Shown: positions 9,671-17,838 of the stretch, piece after piece | How positions within the stretch are numbered: position 1 is the first letter of the stretch | How the letters are laid out: every line of letters starts with the position of its first letter | Assembly: GCA_039680785.1 (NCBI GenBank) | Contig: JBDKSF010000026.1 | Coordinates: forward strand, 1 to 64,000 | Direction: 5' to 3' | DNA: 64,000 bases | From: Candidatus Cloacimonas sp. | GTDB lineage: Bacteria > Cloacimonadota > Cloacimonadia > Cloacimonadales > Cloacimonadaceae | Position numbers and translations under genes: made by a program | The notes under the pieces: model-generated | What the model was told of the DNA's origin: nothing | The model's input: only the letters and a program-made list of their open reading frames with translations | Database searches by the model: none

Positions 9671-10924
9671 TTACACTACTTCTCTGGTAATTTTAGCTCC
9701 TATGGAATTAAGCTTTTTCTCTATTCTGTCATAACCTCTGTCTATATGATAAATTCTGGAAACGATTGTAGTTCCTTTAGCTACTGTTCCTGCCAAAACA
9801 AGTGCTGCACTGGCTCTTAAATCGGTAGCCATCACTTCCGCTCCACTAAGTTCTTTCACTCCACACACAGCTGCAATGTTTCTTTCCATTTTTATATTTG
9901 CTTGTAAACGGTTCAATTCCGCGATGTGCATATAGCGTTCTGGGAAAATTGTATCTTCTACGAAACTAACCCCTTCCGCCAAAGACATTAAAACTGTAAA
10001 TTGCGCTTGTAAATCAGTCGGAAAGCCCGGATAGGGAAGAGTCATTAAATTTACAGGTTTAATTGAATCGGGAGGAATAACTGTTATGGCATTATCTTCA
10101 ATCTCCAGTTCACATCCTGTTTCAGTTAACTTTTCCAAGACCGCGTTTAAATGAGCTGGTTCACAATTAGCTACCGTAATAGGACTTTTACTAAGGGCAC
10201 CTGCAATCAGAAAAGTTCCGGCTTCAATTCTATCAGGAATCATCTGCATCTCAACCGGGAAAAGATGTTGCACACCTTCAATTTCCAAAGTTGTGGTTCC
10301 TTTACCTTTAATTTTGGCGCCCATTTTGTTCAATAAATCTATCGTTGAATCTACTTCCGGTTCCATCGCGGCATTTTGCAAACGCGTTTTACCCTCAGCT
10401 AAAACTGCAGCCATCAGAGCATTGATAGTAGCTCCCACACTGGATTTCGTAAAGTAGAGATCAACTCCTTTCAAACCGTTGGTTTGGGCATTTATATATC
10501 CATGTTCAACGGAGATATAGGCTCCCAAAGATTCCATCGCTTTCAAATGTAGTTCTATGGGTCTGGTCCCAATTGCGAATCCACCTGGTAAAGATACTTT
10601 TGATTCTTTTAAGCGGGCTAAGATAGGACCCAAAACATAAATGGAAGCGCGCATTTTACTAACCAATTCGTAAGGAGCTTCGGAAAAACAAACATCTCTT
10701 GAATCTATGCTCATTGTGCCATTTTCATAATCTACTCTGGCTCCCAGAACGCGTAATAAATGTGACATCGTTCTAAGGTCTATCAAATCGGGAACATTAA
10801 GTAATACTGATTTTCCTGTAGTAAGTAGGCAAGCAGCCATTGCAGGTAGAATGGCATTTTTAGCTCCGCTTACATATATTGTTCCAGTTAGGTTACGGTT
10901 TCCTTCAATAATGAATCGTTCCAT
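9671..10924 (-). CDS. murA: UDP-N-acetylglucosamine 1-carboxyvinyltransferase (MurA) with Phe at the catalytic Cys site
   Basis: The 417-residue length and motifs match MurA, which transfers enolpyruvate from PEP to UDP-GlcNAc in the first committed step of peptidoglycan synthesis: GAKNAILP with K22 and N23, MRASIYVLGP with R92, PDRIEAGT at 230-237, GFPTDLQAQ with D304, and RGYDRIEKKL near the end. The catalytic loop, usually LPGG-C-AIG (Cys115 in E. coli, Asp in some fosfomycin-resistant species), reads LPGG-F-AIG here: F116, codon TTC at 10577-10579. TTC is one base from TGC. All other active-site residues I could check are present, and no second MurA is in the window. An AAGGA site precedes the ATG. 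It is the last gene of the fusA-STAS-switch-prmC-murA run. Confidence 0.93.
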   Translation of the reverse strand: MERFIIEGNRNLTGTIYVSGAKNAILPAMAACLLTTGKSVLLNVPDLIDLRTMSHLLRVLGARVDYENGTMSIDSRDVCFSEAPYELVSKMRASIYVLGPILARLKESKVSLPGGFAIGTRPIELHLKAMESLGAYISVEHGYINAQTNGLKGVDLYFTKSSVGATINALMAAVLAEGKTRLQNAAMEPEVDSTIDLLNKMGAKIKGKGTTTLEIEGVQHLFPVEMQMIPDRIEAGTFLIAGALSKSPITVANCEPAHLNAVLEKLTETGCELEIEDNAITVIPPDSIKPVNLMTLPYPGFPTDLQAQFTVLMSLAEGVSFVEDTIFPERYMHIAELNRLQANIKMERNIAAVCGVKELSGAEVMATDLRASAALVLAGTVAKGTTIVSRIYHIDRGYDRIEKKLNSIGAKITREVV

Positions 10925-10938
10925 TGTTTATCCTTTTT

Positions 10939-11760
10939 TTATCTGTAGAGAAACAAGTATCTGTCTCTTTCGTTCCAGTCCTTATAGGGGTCGATTTTTG
11001 TCCAGCCCTCTTTTTCAGCTGTTGCCATAATAGTTTCTTTTTGGGTTTCACCATATTCCAGAGCAAGAAAACCGCCAGTTGCAAGGTAGGCAGAACTTAA
11101 CGATAGCAGTTTTCTATAAAACGCAAGACCGTCTTCTCCACCGTCCAAAGCTATGGTTGGCTCATAATCTCTGATTTTCGTTTCCAGTGAGGATAATTCA
11201 TTAGACCTGATATAAGGTGGGTTGGATATAATGACATCATAAGTTTCACCATCTACGGGAAAACAATCAGCGAGGGAAAAATGGATGTCGGCAGAGTATT
11301 TTTGAGCGTTTTCTTTAGCAATATTTAGCGCAGAACTACTGATCTCGGTTGCGAAGACATTTAGAGAAGGCAAATTATATTTTAAGGCAATTGCTATTGC
11401 TCCACTGCCTGTTCCGATATCCAAAATTTTCTCCTTTCCCTTTAAGTGGTTCAAAGTTATTTCCACTAAATGTTCCGTTTCGGGGCGCGGAATCAAAGTA
11501 GCGGGATTAACTTTCAATTCCAAACCGTAAAAATAAGCTACATTTGTTATGTATTGAGGCGGCTCACCTTTTTCCAGACGGGAAATAGCTTCCGCGATGG
11601 TTTTTCTTTCCAATTCTGTTAGAATCCGCTTTCGCGAGAGAAAAATTTCATTTCTGCTCAAGTTCAGATAGTGTGAAATCACATACCAAAAATCTGATTC
11701 TGGAATACCTTCTGCCAGAGCTTTTTTCTGGACTTCGGAGATAAGCTCAGCTAAAATCAT
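10939..11760 (-). CDS. prmC: Peptide chain release factor N5-glutamine methyltransferase
   Basis: This 273-residue protein has the PrmC/HemK layout: an N-terminal helical domain (to about residue 75), then a SAM-dependent methyltransferase domain with LDIGTGSGAIAI (113-124) and the NPPY motif (180-183) that holds the glutamine side chain. The preceding PRPETE (91-96) is also typical. It methylates the GGQ glutamine of release factors RF1 and RF2. In the genome it starts inside the end of the switch-protein gene (4-base overlap) and ends 14 bases before murA, so translation is probably coupled. Being in the same run as fusA fits its role in translation. Confidence 0.92.
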   Translation of the reverse strand: MILAELISEVQKKALAEGIPESDFWYVISHYLNLSRNEIFLSRKRILTELERKTIAEAISRLEKGEPPQYITNVAYFYGLELKVNPATLIPRPETEHLVEITLNHLKGKEKILDIGTGSGAIAIALKYNLPSLNVFATEISSSALNIAKENAQKYSADIHFSLADCFPVDGETYDVIISNPPYIRSNELSSLETKIRDYEPTIALDGGEDGLAFYRKLLSLSSAYLATGGFLALEYGETQKETIMATAEKEGWTKIDPYKDWNERDRYLFLYR

Positions 11761-12674
11761 ATCTGAGTGTTATTCAGCAACTTTTTACTTATTGAAACCT
11801 TCCTGCCTTGTTTGTCAAATTCCAATTTGTCGGAGAGATGATATAGCATAGAAATCCCTCTCCCGCTTTCTTCCAAATTCAGTTTTGGTTCTTCTGTAAC
11901 TTTTTTTAACCACTTCTCATAATCAAAACCGGGTCCATCATCTTCCACGCTTATTTTAATCGTATTGCTTTTATGGCAAATAAAGAACTGGAAGCGTAAC
12001 CGTTTAGCGGCAATTTCAGGTTGTTTAAGCCGTCCATTTATAATGGAATACAGTTCGTTATGATCAAGCATTCGTTCTTCCACGCTTAATCCAAGTGTGC
12101 CATGAATATAGGCATTATAAACCATCTCATCTACACAGATGAGAATTTCGTTCAGCAAATTGTGTGAAATATTGAAGTTTTGTTGCAGGAAATTATTGAA
12201 CAACTCAGATACGGCAAATTTGGAAAAATTGCGAGGATCAAGCACAAAATTAAATTCTGCTTTTTCCAGGTTATTATAAAATTCACTAAAGTCCTTGCGT
12301 TTCATTTGGCGTTTATGAATTGCCTGAACAGAACGAAGTAACTGTTTGGTTTCTATTGGTTTGCGTATATAATCAGAAACACCCAGTCGGATGGCTTCAC
12401 TAAAGTATCTATGGTCCAAAACATTGCTCGTTAAAATTACATCTAAATCTGGATCATAATCGTTACGCACTTTGGCAAGAAAATCCAAACCGTTTATTTC
12501 GGGCATTTCTATCCCACAGATAACCAAATTATACTCTGCGGATTCAATTTTATGTAATGCCTCTGTTCCGCTAAAAGCTATGTCAGCTATAAAACCATTA
12601 GTGTTCAATGATTTTGCCAAATCATCAACTACAGACCTGCTATCATCCACTACCAGAATGCGAAATTGTTCCAT
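11757..12674 (-). CDS. Pseudo-receiver fused to a GHKL (RsbW-like) ATPase domain, partner-switching regulator
   Basis: Residues 1 to about 125 form a response-regulator receiver domain: acidic pair D10-D11, a conserved Lys in IRKP, and the loop LVICGIEMPEING. The Asp that is normally phosphorylated is Gly54 (codon GGG at 12513-12515), so the domain cannot accept phosphate in the usual way. Residues of about 150 to 300 form a GHKL ATPase domain with an N-box (DEMVYNAYIHG), a G1 box (DDGPGFD) and a G2 box (GRGISMLYHL), closest in build to anti-sigma kinases such as RsbW or SpoIIAB. The gene follows the STAS gene by one base, as expected for a kinase and its antagonist. No sigma factor and no PP2C phosphatase lie nearby. 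It probably controls a sigma factor or other target by switching partners, which is inference. Confidence 0.82.
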   Translation of the reverse strand: MEQFRILVVDDSRSVVDDLAKSLNTNGFIADIAFSGTEALHKIESAEYNLVICGIEMPEINGLDFLAKVRNDYDPDLDVILTSNVLDHRYFSEAIRLGVSDYIRKPIETKQLLRSVQAIHKRQMKRKDFSEFYNNLEKAEFNFVLDPRNFSKFAVSELFNNFLQQNFNISHNLLNEILICVDEMVYNAYIHGTLGLSVEERMLDHNELYSIINGRLKQPEIAAKRLRFQFFICHKSNTIKISVEDDGPGFDYEKWLKKVTEEPKLNLEESGRGISMLYHLSDKLEFDKQGRKVSISKKLLNNTQI

Positions 12675-12675
12675 A

Positions 12676-12984
12676 TTAGCCCAAATTAACCGTAAATAAT
12701 TGATTCAATTTTAACATTGAGAACAGTTCATATACACTATTTGAACTGCGAACTACTTCAATTTCTCCTCCTTTGGTAATGAAATCTTTGTAAAACAACA
12801 AAATTTTCCCTATTCCTGTAGAACTAATATTCCTGCAGTCAAGTAAATCAAGCTCCAGAAGAGTTGCCTCGGACTTTAGAACTTCATTTAATTTCTCCTG
12901 AAGCAGATAGGCATTTTCACTGTTCAAGATGCCTTCAATCTTCATTTTAGCCACTTTGCCATCAATGGAAAGATCAATATTCAT
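12676..12984 (-). CDS. STAS-domain anti-anti-sigma factor homologue
   Basis: The 102-residue protein is a single STAS domain: an ISID-type first strand, KIEGILNSENAYLLQEKL, then LDLLDCRNISSTGIGKIL, where the serines of the ISSTG turn are the usual phosphorylation site in SpoIIAA and RsbV proteins. Such proteins bind an anti-sigma kinase when unphosphorylated. The start is the ATG at 12984: a perfect AGGAGG lies at 12993-12998. The frame is open further upstream to 13041 but that extension has no ribosome binding site and runs up to the fusA stop. It is followed after one base by the GHKL switch protein, its probable partner. Confidence 0.85.
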   Translation of the reverse strand: MNIDLSIDGKVAKMKIEGILNSENAYLLQEKLNEVLKSEATLLELDLLDCRNISSTGIGKILLFYKDFITKGGEIEVVRSSNSVYELFSMLKLNQLFTVNLG

Positions 12985-13041
12985 CTTTGTTACCTCCTCT
13001 CTTTTTTTTATTATTTTAAATTCATCTAAAATGTCAAGCAT

Positions 13042-15153
13042 TTATTCCACATAACCGCGAATTCTTTTTAACACTGCATTTTGAACCTGCACCGGGCAAA
13101 TCTCGTATTTTTTAAACTCCAGAGTGTATATGGCTCTTCCTTGGCTTAAGGAACGAATCCGGGTAGCATAGCCAAAAAGTTCTGAAAGAGGAACATCTGC
13201 CACAATTTCTTGTTGATATTCATTATGCCGACGCATAACTTCTATTTTTCCGCGCTTGGCGTTAATATCGTTCAAAATATCACCGGCAAATTCATCCGGA
13301 GACAAAACCGTCATCAGCATTATAGGTTCCATCAATACAGGGGAGGCATCTCTAAGACCTTTTCCGATAGCTATTCCAGTGGCAATTCTAAAAGCCGTTT
13401 CATTGGAATCCACCGGATTGTAGTTTCCTCCGATAAGTTCTATGTTTACTTTTTCCACATTGCCACTAATTAGAGGACCATCATTTAGAGCACTAAAAAC
13501 TGCCTCTTCAATCGGTTTCCAATATTCAGGGGGAATTTGTTCCTCGGTTACTTTATTGATGAATGTATTTTTTGCATCCTCGGAGGGGTCTTTTATTATA
13601 AGGGGACTTAAGCGAAATTCTACTGCCGCATAATTTCCTTTGCCATTCATTTCGCGTTGGAAGACCTCAGCACTTTCGACTTCTTTAGTTATGGTTTCTT
13701 TATAAGAGACCTGCGGATTGCCCTGGTTAACGGCAATGCCAAATTCCCGCTTTAATCGATCCACAATAATTTCCAGGTGCAATTCTCCCATTCCTGAAAT
13801 GAGAGTTTGCCCTGTGTCTTTATCTATATGAACCTGAAAAGTTGGGTCTTCTTCTTCCAAACGCTTGAGGGCAATATCCAGATTTTCTTGATCTGCTTTT
13901 GTTTTTGGCTCTATCGCCATAGCGATAACTGTATCCGGAAAGTGCATTTTGGAGAGCAAAACATTTTGCGTTTCATCGGTTATTGTATCTCCCGTAATTA
14001 AAAAACGAGAACCGACAAGGGCACCTATATCGCCTGCCTGAAGGCAATCCAAATCATTTTTACGATTGCTCATCATCTGTAAAATGCGGGCAGCTCTTTC
14101 TTTTTTACCGTTACTTTGGTTTATGAATGAGGAGCCCTTTTTTAGCGTTCCAGAATATACCCGAATGTAAACTAAACGGCCTACATACTTATCTATTTGA
14201 ACTTTGAAAGCCATCGCTACAAGATTACCTTCCGGATCGGGAGCAATATCTACGGTTTGATGTGTTACAGGATCAAAACCTTGAGTTGCACCAATATCCA
14301 ATGGCGAGGGCAAAAAATCGCAAATTCCATCTAAAAGAAGTTGTATTCCTTTATTTTTCAGTGAACTACCACAAAAAACAGGAATTAACTTACATTGTAT
14401 CGTTCCTTTCCGAATGGCATCTTTCAGCAAATCCAAAGGGATATCATCCCCTTCCAGCACTTTTTCCAAAAGCTCTTCACTAAATTCACTAACCTTATAC
14501 AGAAGTTCTTCGCGCATCGCTAAAGCGGATTCCAGATATTTTTCCGGGATGGGAGAGTGCTTCACTTCAAAACCACAAGTTAAAGGATCAAAATAATATG
14601 CCTGCATTGTTAGCAGGTCTATCACACCTTCAAAATTATCTTCTCTGCCGATCGGAATATTTACTGGATATGCATTAGGGGTAAGACGCTCTCGAATCAT
14701 TGACACACAATGATAATAATCTGCCCCAATCCTATCCATTTTATTTACATAAGCCAAACGCGGAATATGATATCGATTTGCTTGATGCCAAACAGTTTCT
14801 GATTGTGGTTCCACACCCCCAACGCCACAAAAAACACCAATTGCTCCATCTAAAACTCTTAGCGAGCGTTCTACTTCCGCAGTGAAATCTACATGGCCGG
14901 GAGTATCGATAATATTTATTTGGCGATCATTCCAATAACAAGTTACCGTTGCCGAAGTAATAGTAATTCCTCTTTCGCGTTCTTGTTCCATCCAATCCGT
15001 AAATGTATTTCCATCATGCACTTCACCCATTTTATGCAAGTAACCAGAATAAAACAATATCCGTTCCGTGGTGGTCGTTTTACCAGCATCGATATGTGCC
15101 ATTATACCTATATTTCGTATTTTAGAAAGCGGACTATCCGCATCGCTATTCAT
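13042..15153 (-). CDS. fusA: Translation elongation factor G
   Basis: A 703-residue five-domain EF-G. The GTPase motifs are all present: [11 protein letters not shown] (P-loop), [10 protein letters not shown] (switch I), DTPGHVDF (switch II), NKMD and the GSS loop. Domain IV starts near YKETI and the C-terminal domain carries [10 protein letters not shown]. The protein moves tRNA and mRNA through the ribosome during translocation. The start is the ATG at 15153, with AAAAGGA 7 bases upstream; the TTG at 15159 is less likely. No rpsL, rpsG or tuf lie next to it, so this copy is outside the classical str operon. It heads the run to murA, although the small STAS gene is 57 bases downstream. Confidence 0.95.
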   Translation of the reverse strand: MNSDADSPLSKIRNIGIMAHIDAGKTTTTERILFYSGYLHKMGEVHDGNTFTDWMEQERERGITITSATVTCYWNDRQINIIDTPGHVDFTAEVERSLRVLDGAIGVFCGVGGVEPQSETVWHQANRYHIPRLAYVNKMDRIGADYYHCVSMIRERLTPNAYPVNIPIGREDNFEGVIDLLTMQAYYFDPLTCGFEVKHSPIPEKYLESALAMREELLYKVSEFSEELLEKVLEGDDIPLDLLKDAIRKGTIQCKLIPVFCGSSLKNKGIQLLLDGICDFLPSPLDIGATQGFDPVTHQTVDIAPDPEGNLVAMAFKVQIDKYVGRLVYIRVYSGTLKKGSSFINQSNGKKERAARILQMMSNRKNDLDCLQAGDIGALVGSRFLITGDTITDETQNVLLSKMHFPDTVIAMAIEPKTKADQENLDIALKRLEEEDPTFQVHIDKDTGQTLISGMGELHLEIIVDRLKREFGIAVNQGNPQVSYKETITKEVESAEVFQREMNGKGNYAAVEFRLSPLIIKDPSEDAKNTFINKVTEEQIPPEYWKPIEEAVFSALNDGPLISGNVEKVNIELIGGNYNPVDSNETAFRIATGIAIGKGLRDASPVLMEPIMLMTVLSPDEFAGDILNDINAKRGKIEVMRRHNEYQQEIVADVPLSELFGYATRIRSLSQGRAIYTLEFKKYEICPVQVQNAVLKRIRGYVE

Positions 15154-15159
15154 AAACAA

Positions 15160-15862
15160 GTCCTTTTAACAATTTGGAAACCAACAAATAAGAGGTTACT
15201 CTATTTGTCTATGAAAAAAGTGATAAATGCCTTATTTGGTTTTTCTTAATTTATAAATCGGTAACCAATGGTTGGATTGTTTCCTTTATCACTTTCCTTG
15301 CCCAATTTGGGCATATTATTAAACATCCAACCCTTTGTAACATAGAAGCTTATTGAACGACTCTCTTATGCTGCCGTAACACATCTCTTACATTGCAGTA
15401 ATTTCGTTACGGCATCGTTACTGATTTGTTAGGTGAGCATCAGAAGATGATGCTGGGAGCAAGTGATACATTGCAAAAGTAAAAGAAGCCAAGCTAAGCA
15501 TCTAAGTTAGGCATAAGTCCTATTTAGAGCAAATAGAAAAATTGCGGAACTTATGTAAGCTCCTACTTATCATAACCTAAAACGGGGAGGCAATATAGCT
15601 AAATTGCTAATGCTTACTTTCCGTTATAGCTGGAAGAAGTCATAAATAAGAATGCTCCGGGTAAGGGCTTAAGTAAGTATTTTATAGCGCCAAGCTCAAG
15701 ATAAGCTTGCTCTGGAAATACATCCTGATTTACTGAGATGCCCTTCGCTCCAATCCCTTTTTCATCCTAAACCTGCTCAAACACTCATTTCTATGCACAT
15801 TTCAAGCATAAGCTCTTGCGCTGAACTTTTTCTGTTAGCACAGGGTAATTTGGGAAAGATAA
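15160..15862. other. Gene-free 0.7-kb spacer between fusA and the thioredoxin-like gene
   Basis: No supported gene on either strand. It holds one copy of the mirrored 11-bp repeat element (15376-15432, separate entry), a GCCCAA T TTGGGC palindrome (15300-15312), the inverted pair GGTTGGAT / ATCCAACC (15270-15277 and 15325-15332), and a hairpin CTATTT AGAGC AAATAG (15520-15536) inside a longer imperfect pair. The fusA promoter must lie in its left part, but no good match to a sigma-70 consensus was picked out. Confidence 0.5.
15376..15432. repeat. Mirrored 11-bp repeat element, copy 1 (five units)
   Basis: Three units read GTAACACATCT, CTTACATTGCA and GTAATTTCGTT (15376-15408). After AC (15409-15410) come two units in the opposite sense, GGCATCGTTAC and TGATTTGTTAG (15411-15432). 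The layout is the same as in the copies at 27284 and 49613, but the sixth unit is missing: the flank after it (GTGAGCATCA) instead resembles the reverse complement of the left flank (TTATGCTGCC). Only the GTAAC part of each unit is kept between copies. Confidence 0.7.
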
Positions 15863-16393
15863 TTATTTAATGGTCGCTTGTTTCAGCAAGTCCTGCAAAT
15901 GGAGAACATATTTTTCCGCTCCACCGGGCACATAACCTGTTCTGGCTATTTCTTTTCCTTCCGTATTTAGGAGCACAACGGTTGGATAACCCTCAACATT
16001 AAATTCCTTCATCTTTTCTTGATTTGCTTTCTTCACTTCGTCAGTTTGCGGGATGGAACGAGGGAAATCCAATTTCAATAAGATTAGATTACTTTTGGCA
16101 TAATCTTTGAATTTATCCTTACTGAAGACCTCACCTTCCAGTTTCTGGCACCAAATGCACCAATCGGAACCGGTGAAATCAACTAAAATTGGGTGATTAA
16201 GTTTTTTTGCCATAGATAATGCCTGATCCCAGTCAGTTAGCCATTCTCCAGGTTTTAGGTTCATATCTTCTTCCTCACTCGCATATTTTTCGGGGTTATT
16301 TAATACATCATCGCTGGTTACAGGTTTTTCTGTAGGAGTGCAGCCCAGCATAGTAATAACGGTGGTAATAAGTAGTAAAAAAATCCATTTCAT
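15863..16393 (-). CDS. Thioredoxin-fold lipoprotein
   Basis: The 176-residue protein starts with a lipoprotein signal (hydrophobic run and MLGC, with lipidation at C18). A low-complexity acidic linker follows, then a thioredoxin-like domain: VDFTGSDWCIWCQKLE with a CIWC redox pair (C79, C82), and the cis-proline motif GYPTVVLL near residue 135. It should work in the periplasm, tethered to a membrane, as a thiol reductase or a detoxifying or cytochrome-maturation protein; the CxxC with flanking WC pattern is seen in DsbD-type and thioredoxin_7 proteins. It overlaps the osmC stop by one base and is the third gene of a marR-osmC-trx operon, which suggests a role in oxidative stress. Confidence 0.85.
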   Translation of the reverse strand: MKWIFLLLITTVITMLGCTPTEKPVTSDDVLNNPEKYASEEEDMNLKPGEWLTDWDQALSMAKKLNHPILVDFTGSDWCIWCQKLEGEVFSKDKFKDYAKSNLILLKLDFPRSIPQTDEVKKANQEKMKEFNVEGYPTVVLLNTEGKEIARTGYVPGGAEKYVLHLQDLLKQATIK

Positions 16394-16821
16394 CAGTTAA
16401 TCTCCCTATCGTTGATTATTATTTTGGCAGTGATATCTGCGGCTTTATTTAACATAGCATTTACGGGGCAGTATTTATTTAAAGATAAATCTACGGCTTT
16501 TTTTATTTTATCGGTGGGAAGGTTTGCACCACGAAAATAAAAAAAAAGTGTGATTGTTCGATATATGGACGGATGCTCAGACATTACTTCTGCCTGAGCA
16601 TCCATTGCCAAACTGTAATTTTGAACCTTCATTTTTTTGAGGAGGGATACAATATCCATTCCTGAACACCCAGTTAAAGCTGCCAGCAATAATGGTTTTG
16701 GTCTGGGACCAGCATTGCTGCCTCCAAATTGAGAATCGGCATCCATAACTATTTGGTGTCCATCCACTTCTGCAGTGAATTTCATTCCTCCAGACCACTC
16801 AGTTCTAACGAGGGCGGACAT
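16393..16821 (-). CDS. OsmC/Ohr-family peroxiredoxin-like protein
   Basis: The 142 residues show an OsmC fold with the two redox cysteines, C52 in LTGCSGMDIV and C118 in KYCPV. Members reduce organic or fatty-acid hydroperoxides with thiol donors. The closest type seems to be the YhfA-like branch rather than true Ohr, judging from the GSNAGPRPKPLLLAAL stretch, but this cannot be settled by eye. It overlaps the stop of marR and the start of the thioredoxin-like gene by one base each, so the three are one operon. The redox lipoprotein downstream acts outside the cytoplasm, so it is unlikely to be the direct electron donor. Confidence 0.88.
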   Translation of the reverse strand: MSALVRTEWSGGMKFTAEVDGHQIVMDADSQFGGSNAGPRPKPLLLAALTGCSGMDIVSLLKKMKVQNYSLAMDAQAEVMSEHPSIYRTITLFFYFRGANLPTDKIKKAVDLSLNKYCPVNAMLNKAADITAKIIINDREIN

Positions 16822-17276
16822 TATAGTCCTTCAATTGTCTCTTTCAAAACTTCCTCGTATTTATCTACATATTGTTTCAGTGCCTTGTAAACTGATTCAA
16901 CATCTTTTTCAGGAAGTTTTTTTAGGATTTTCGCCTGTTGGTCTAAAACTGTCTGCAAGCTGTTTGCTGCCAGCTTTTTACCTTTTTCTGTAATCAGGGC
17001 ATACCAACAACGACGGTCTTCTTCTGAAGGTTCGCGCATAACCAATTGTTTGTTAACGAGGTTATCCATAATCCTGGTTACACGACTGTGAGAAACATTC
17101 AGAACCTTCGCCAGTTCATTCATATTGGCGGGACCATTGGTTTTGTAAAGATGATTTAATAACATACACTCCATTCGTCCTGCCTGTAAGCAAGCTTTTT
17201 GTGCATAATCAATTTCGCTTAATACCATTTGTAAGCGAGTGATAAGATCGTGGAACTTGTTAGCATAATCAGCCAT
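16821..17276 (-). CDS. MarR-family transcriptional regulator
   Basis: A 151-residue winged-helix protein of MarR type: N-terminal dimer helix, the MNELAKVLNVSHSRVTRIMDNL helix-turn-helix (split here as MNELAKVLNVSH and SRVTRIMDNL), and the wing PSEEDRRCWYALITEKG with the conserved D-R pair. It is the first gene of the operon with osmC and the thioredoxin-like lipoprotein and very likely represses it, responding to peroxides or other reactive molecules, as OhrR does. There is one cysteine near the N-terminal dimer region (QKACLQAGRMEC has two), which could be a sensor, but the position differs from OhrR Cys15 as far as I can judge. An AACCGGTT palindrome lies upstream at 17313-17320. Confidence 0.88.
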   Translation of the reverse strand: MADYANKFHDLITRLQMVLSEIDYAQKACLQAGRMECMLLNHLYKTNGPANMNELAKVLNVSHSRVTRIMDNLVNKQLVMREPSEEDRRCWYALITEKGKKLAANSLQTVLDQQAKILKKLPEKDVESVYKALKQYVDKYEEVLKETIEGL

Positions 17277-17838
17277 TTAATTCTCCTTAGTTAATTGTTT
17301 CGTAAATATTATAACCGGTTGATCCTAAATGAATCAAAACCGCCCTTTGGAAAGTTAATTATCCAGCGTGGCGGAATACCTTCCCTTCCGCTTTTGCGGA
17401 ACAAATTCTGTTGCACCGCAAAATTTCCTAAACTCATCATTCTTTGTATAAAACTTCATCCGAAACCTTAAATTATCCTGCGTTTTATCCACCAACTGCA
17501 AGCGAGAGTAGAATATACCCACACTTCCAGTTCCTTTTATAAATAATCTTCTCTCCATATAATAATGCAATTTTCCGAAAGAGCAAAATATTTTTTCATA
17601 ATTTGGAAAATTTCTCTTCTGCCAGCTGTTGCTATAATTTTTATTTCCAAATAGCTGTTTTTGATACAAGATCATTGAACAATTAGATTTCTTATTTGAA
17701 CTTTCCACTTTGAAATCAATTAGACAAGTTTTCCCCTGTAGCACTTGTTATAACTTCTAAGTAAGTGTTAATCAGATAATTAGTTAGCAATATTGAAAGG
17801 GGAAACATAGAGCATTTTTAGGTAACAAGCAATTTTTT
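17277..17838. other. Spacer between radA and the marR operon; no supported gene
   Basis: The stretch holds the AACCGGTT palindrome near the marR start (17313-17320, possible operator) and a perfect hairpin TTCCGC TTTT GCGGAA (17386-17401). An open frame of 129 codons on the minus strand (17355-17744) has no ribosome binding site, runs through this hairpin and has no recognisable domain, so it is not called as a gene. Confidence 0.5.

Noticed and set aside
15160-15862. Remnant gene or RNA in the fusA spacer
   Set aside because: Short inverted pairs only; no continuous frame or recognisable RNA fold beyond the mirrored repeat.
17355-17744. 129-codon open frame on the minus strand
   Set aside because: No ribosome binding site, no known domain, runs through a hairpin (17386-17401), composition rich in Tyr, Phe, Asn and Lys as expected for AT-rich spacer read by chance.
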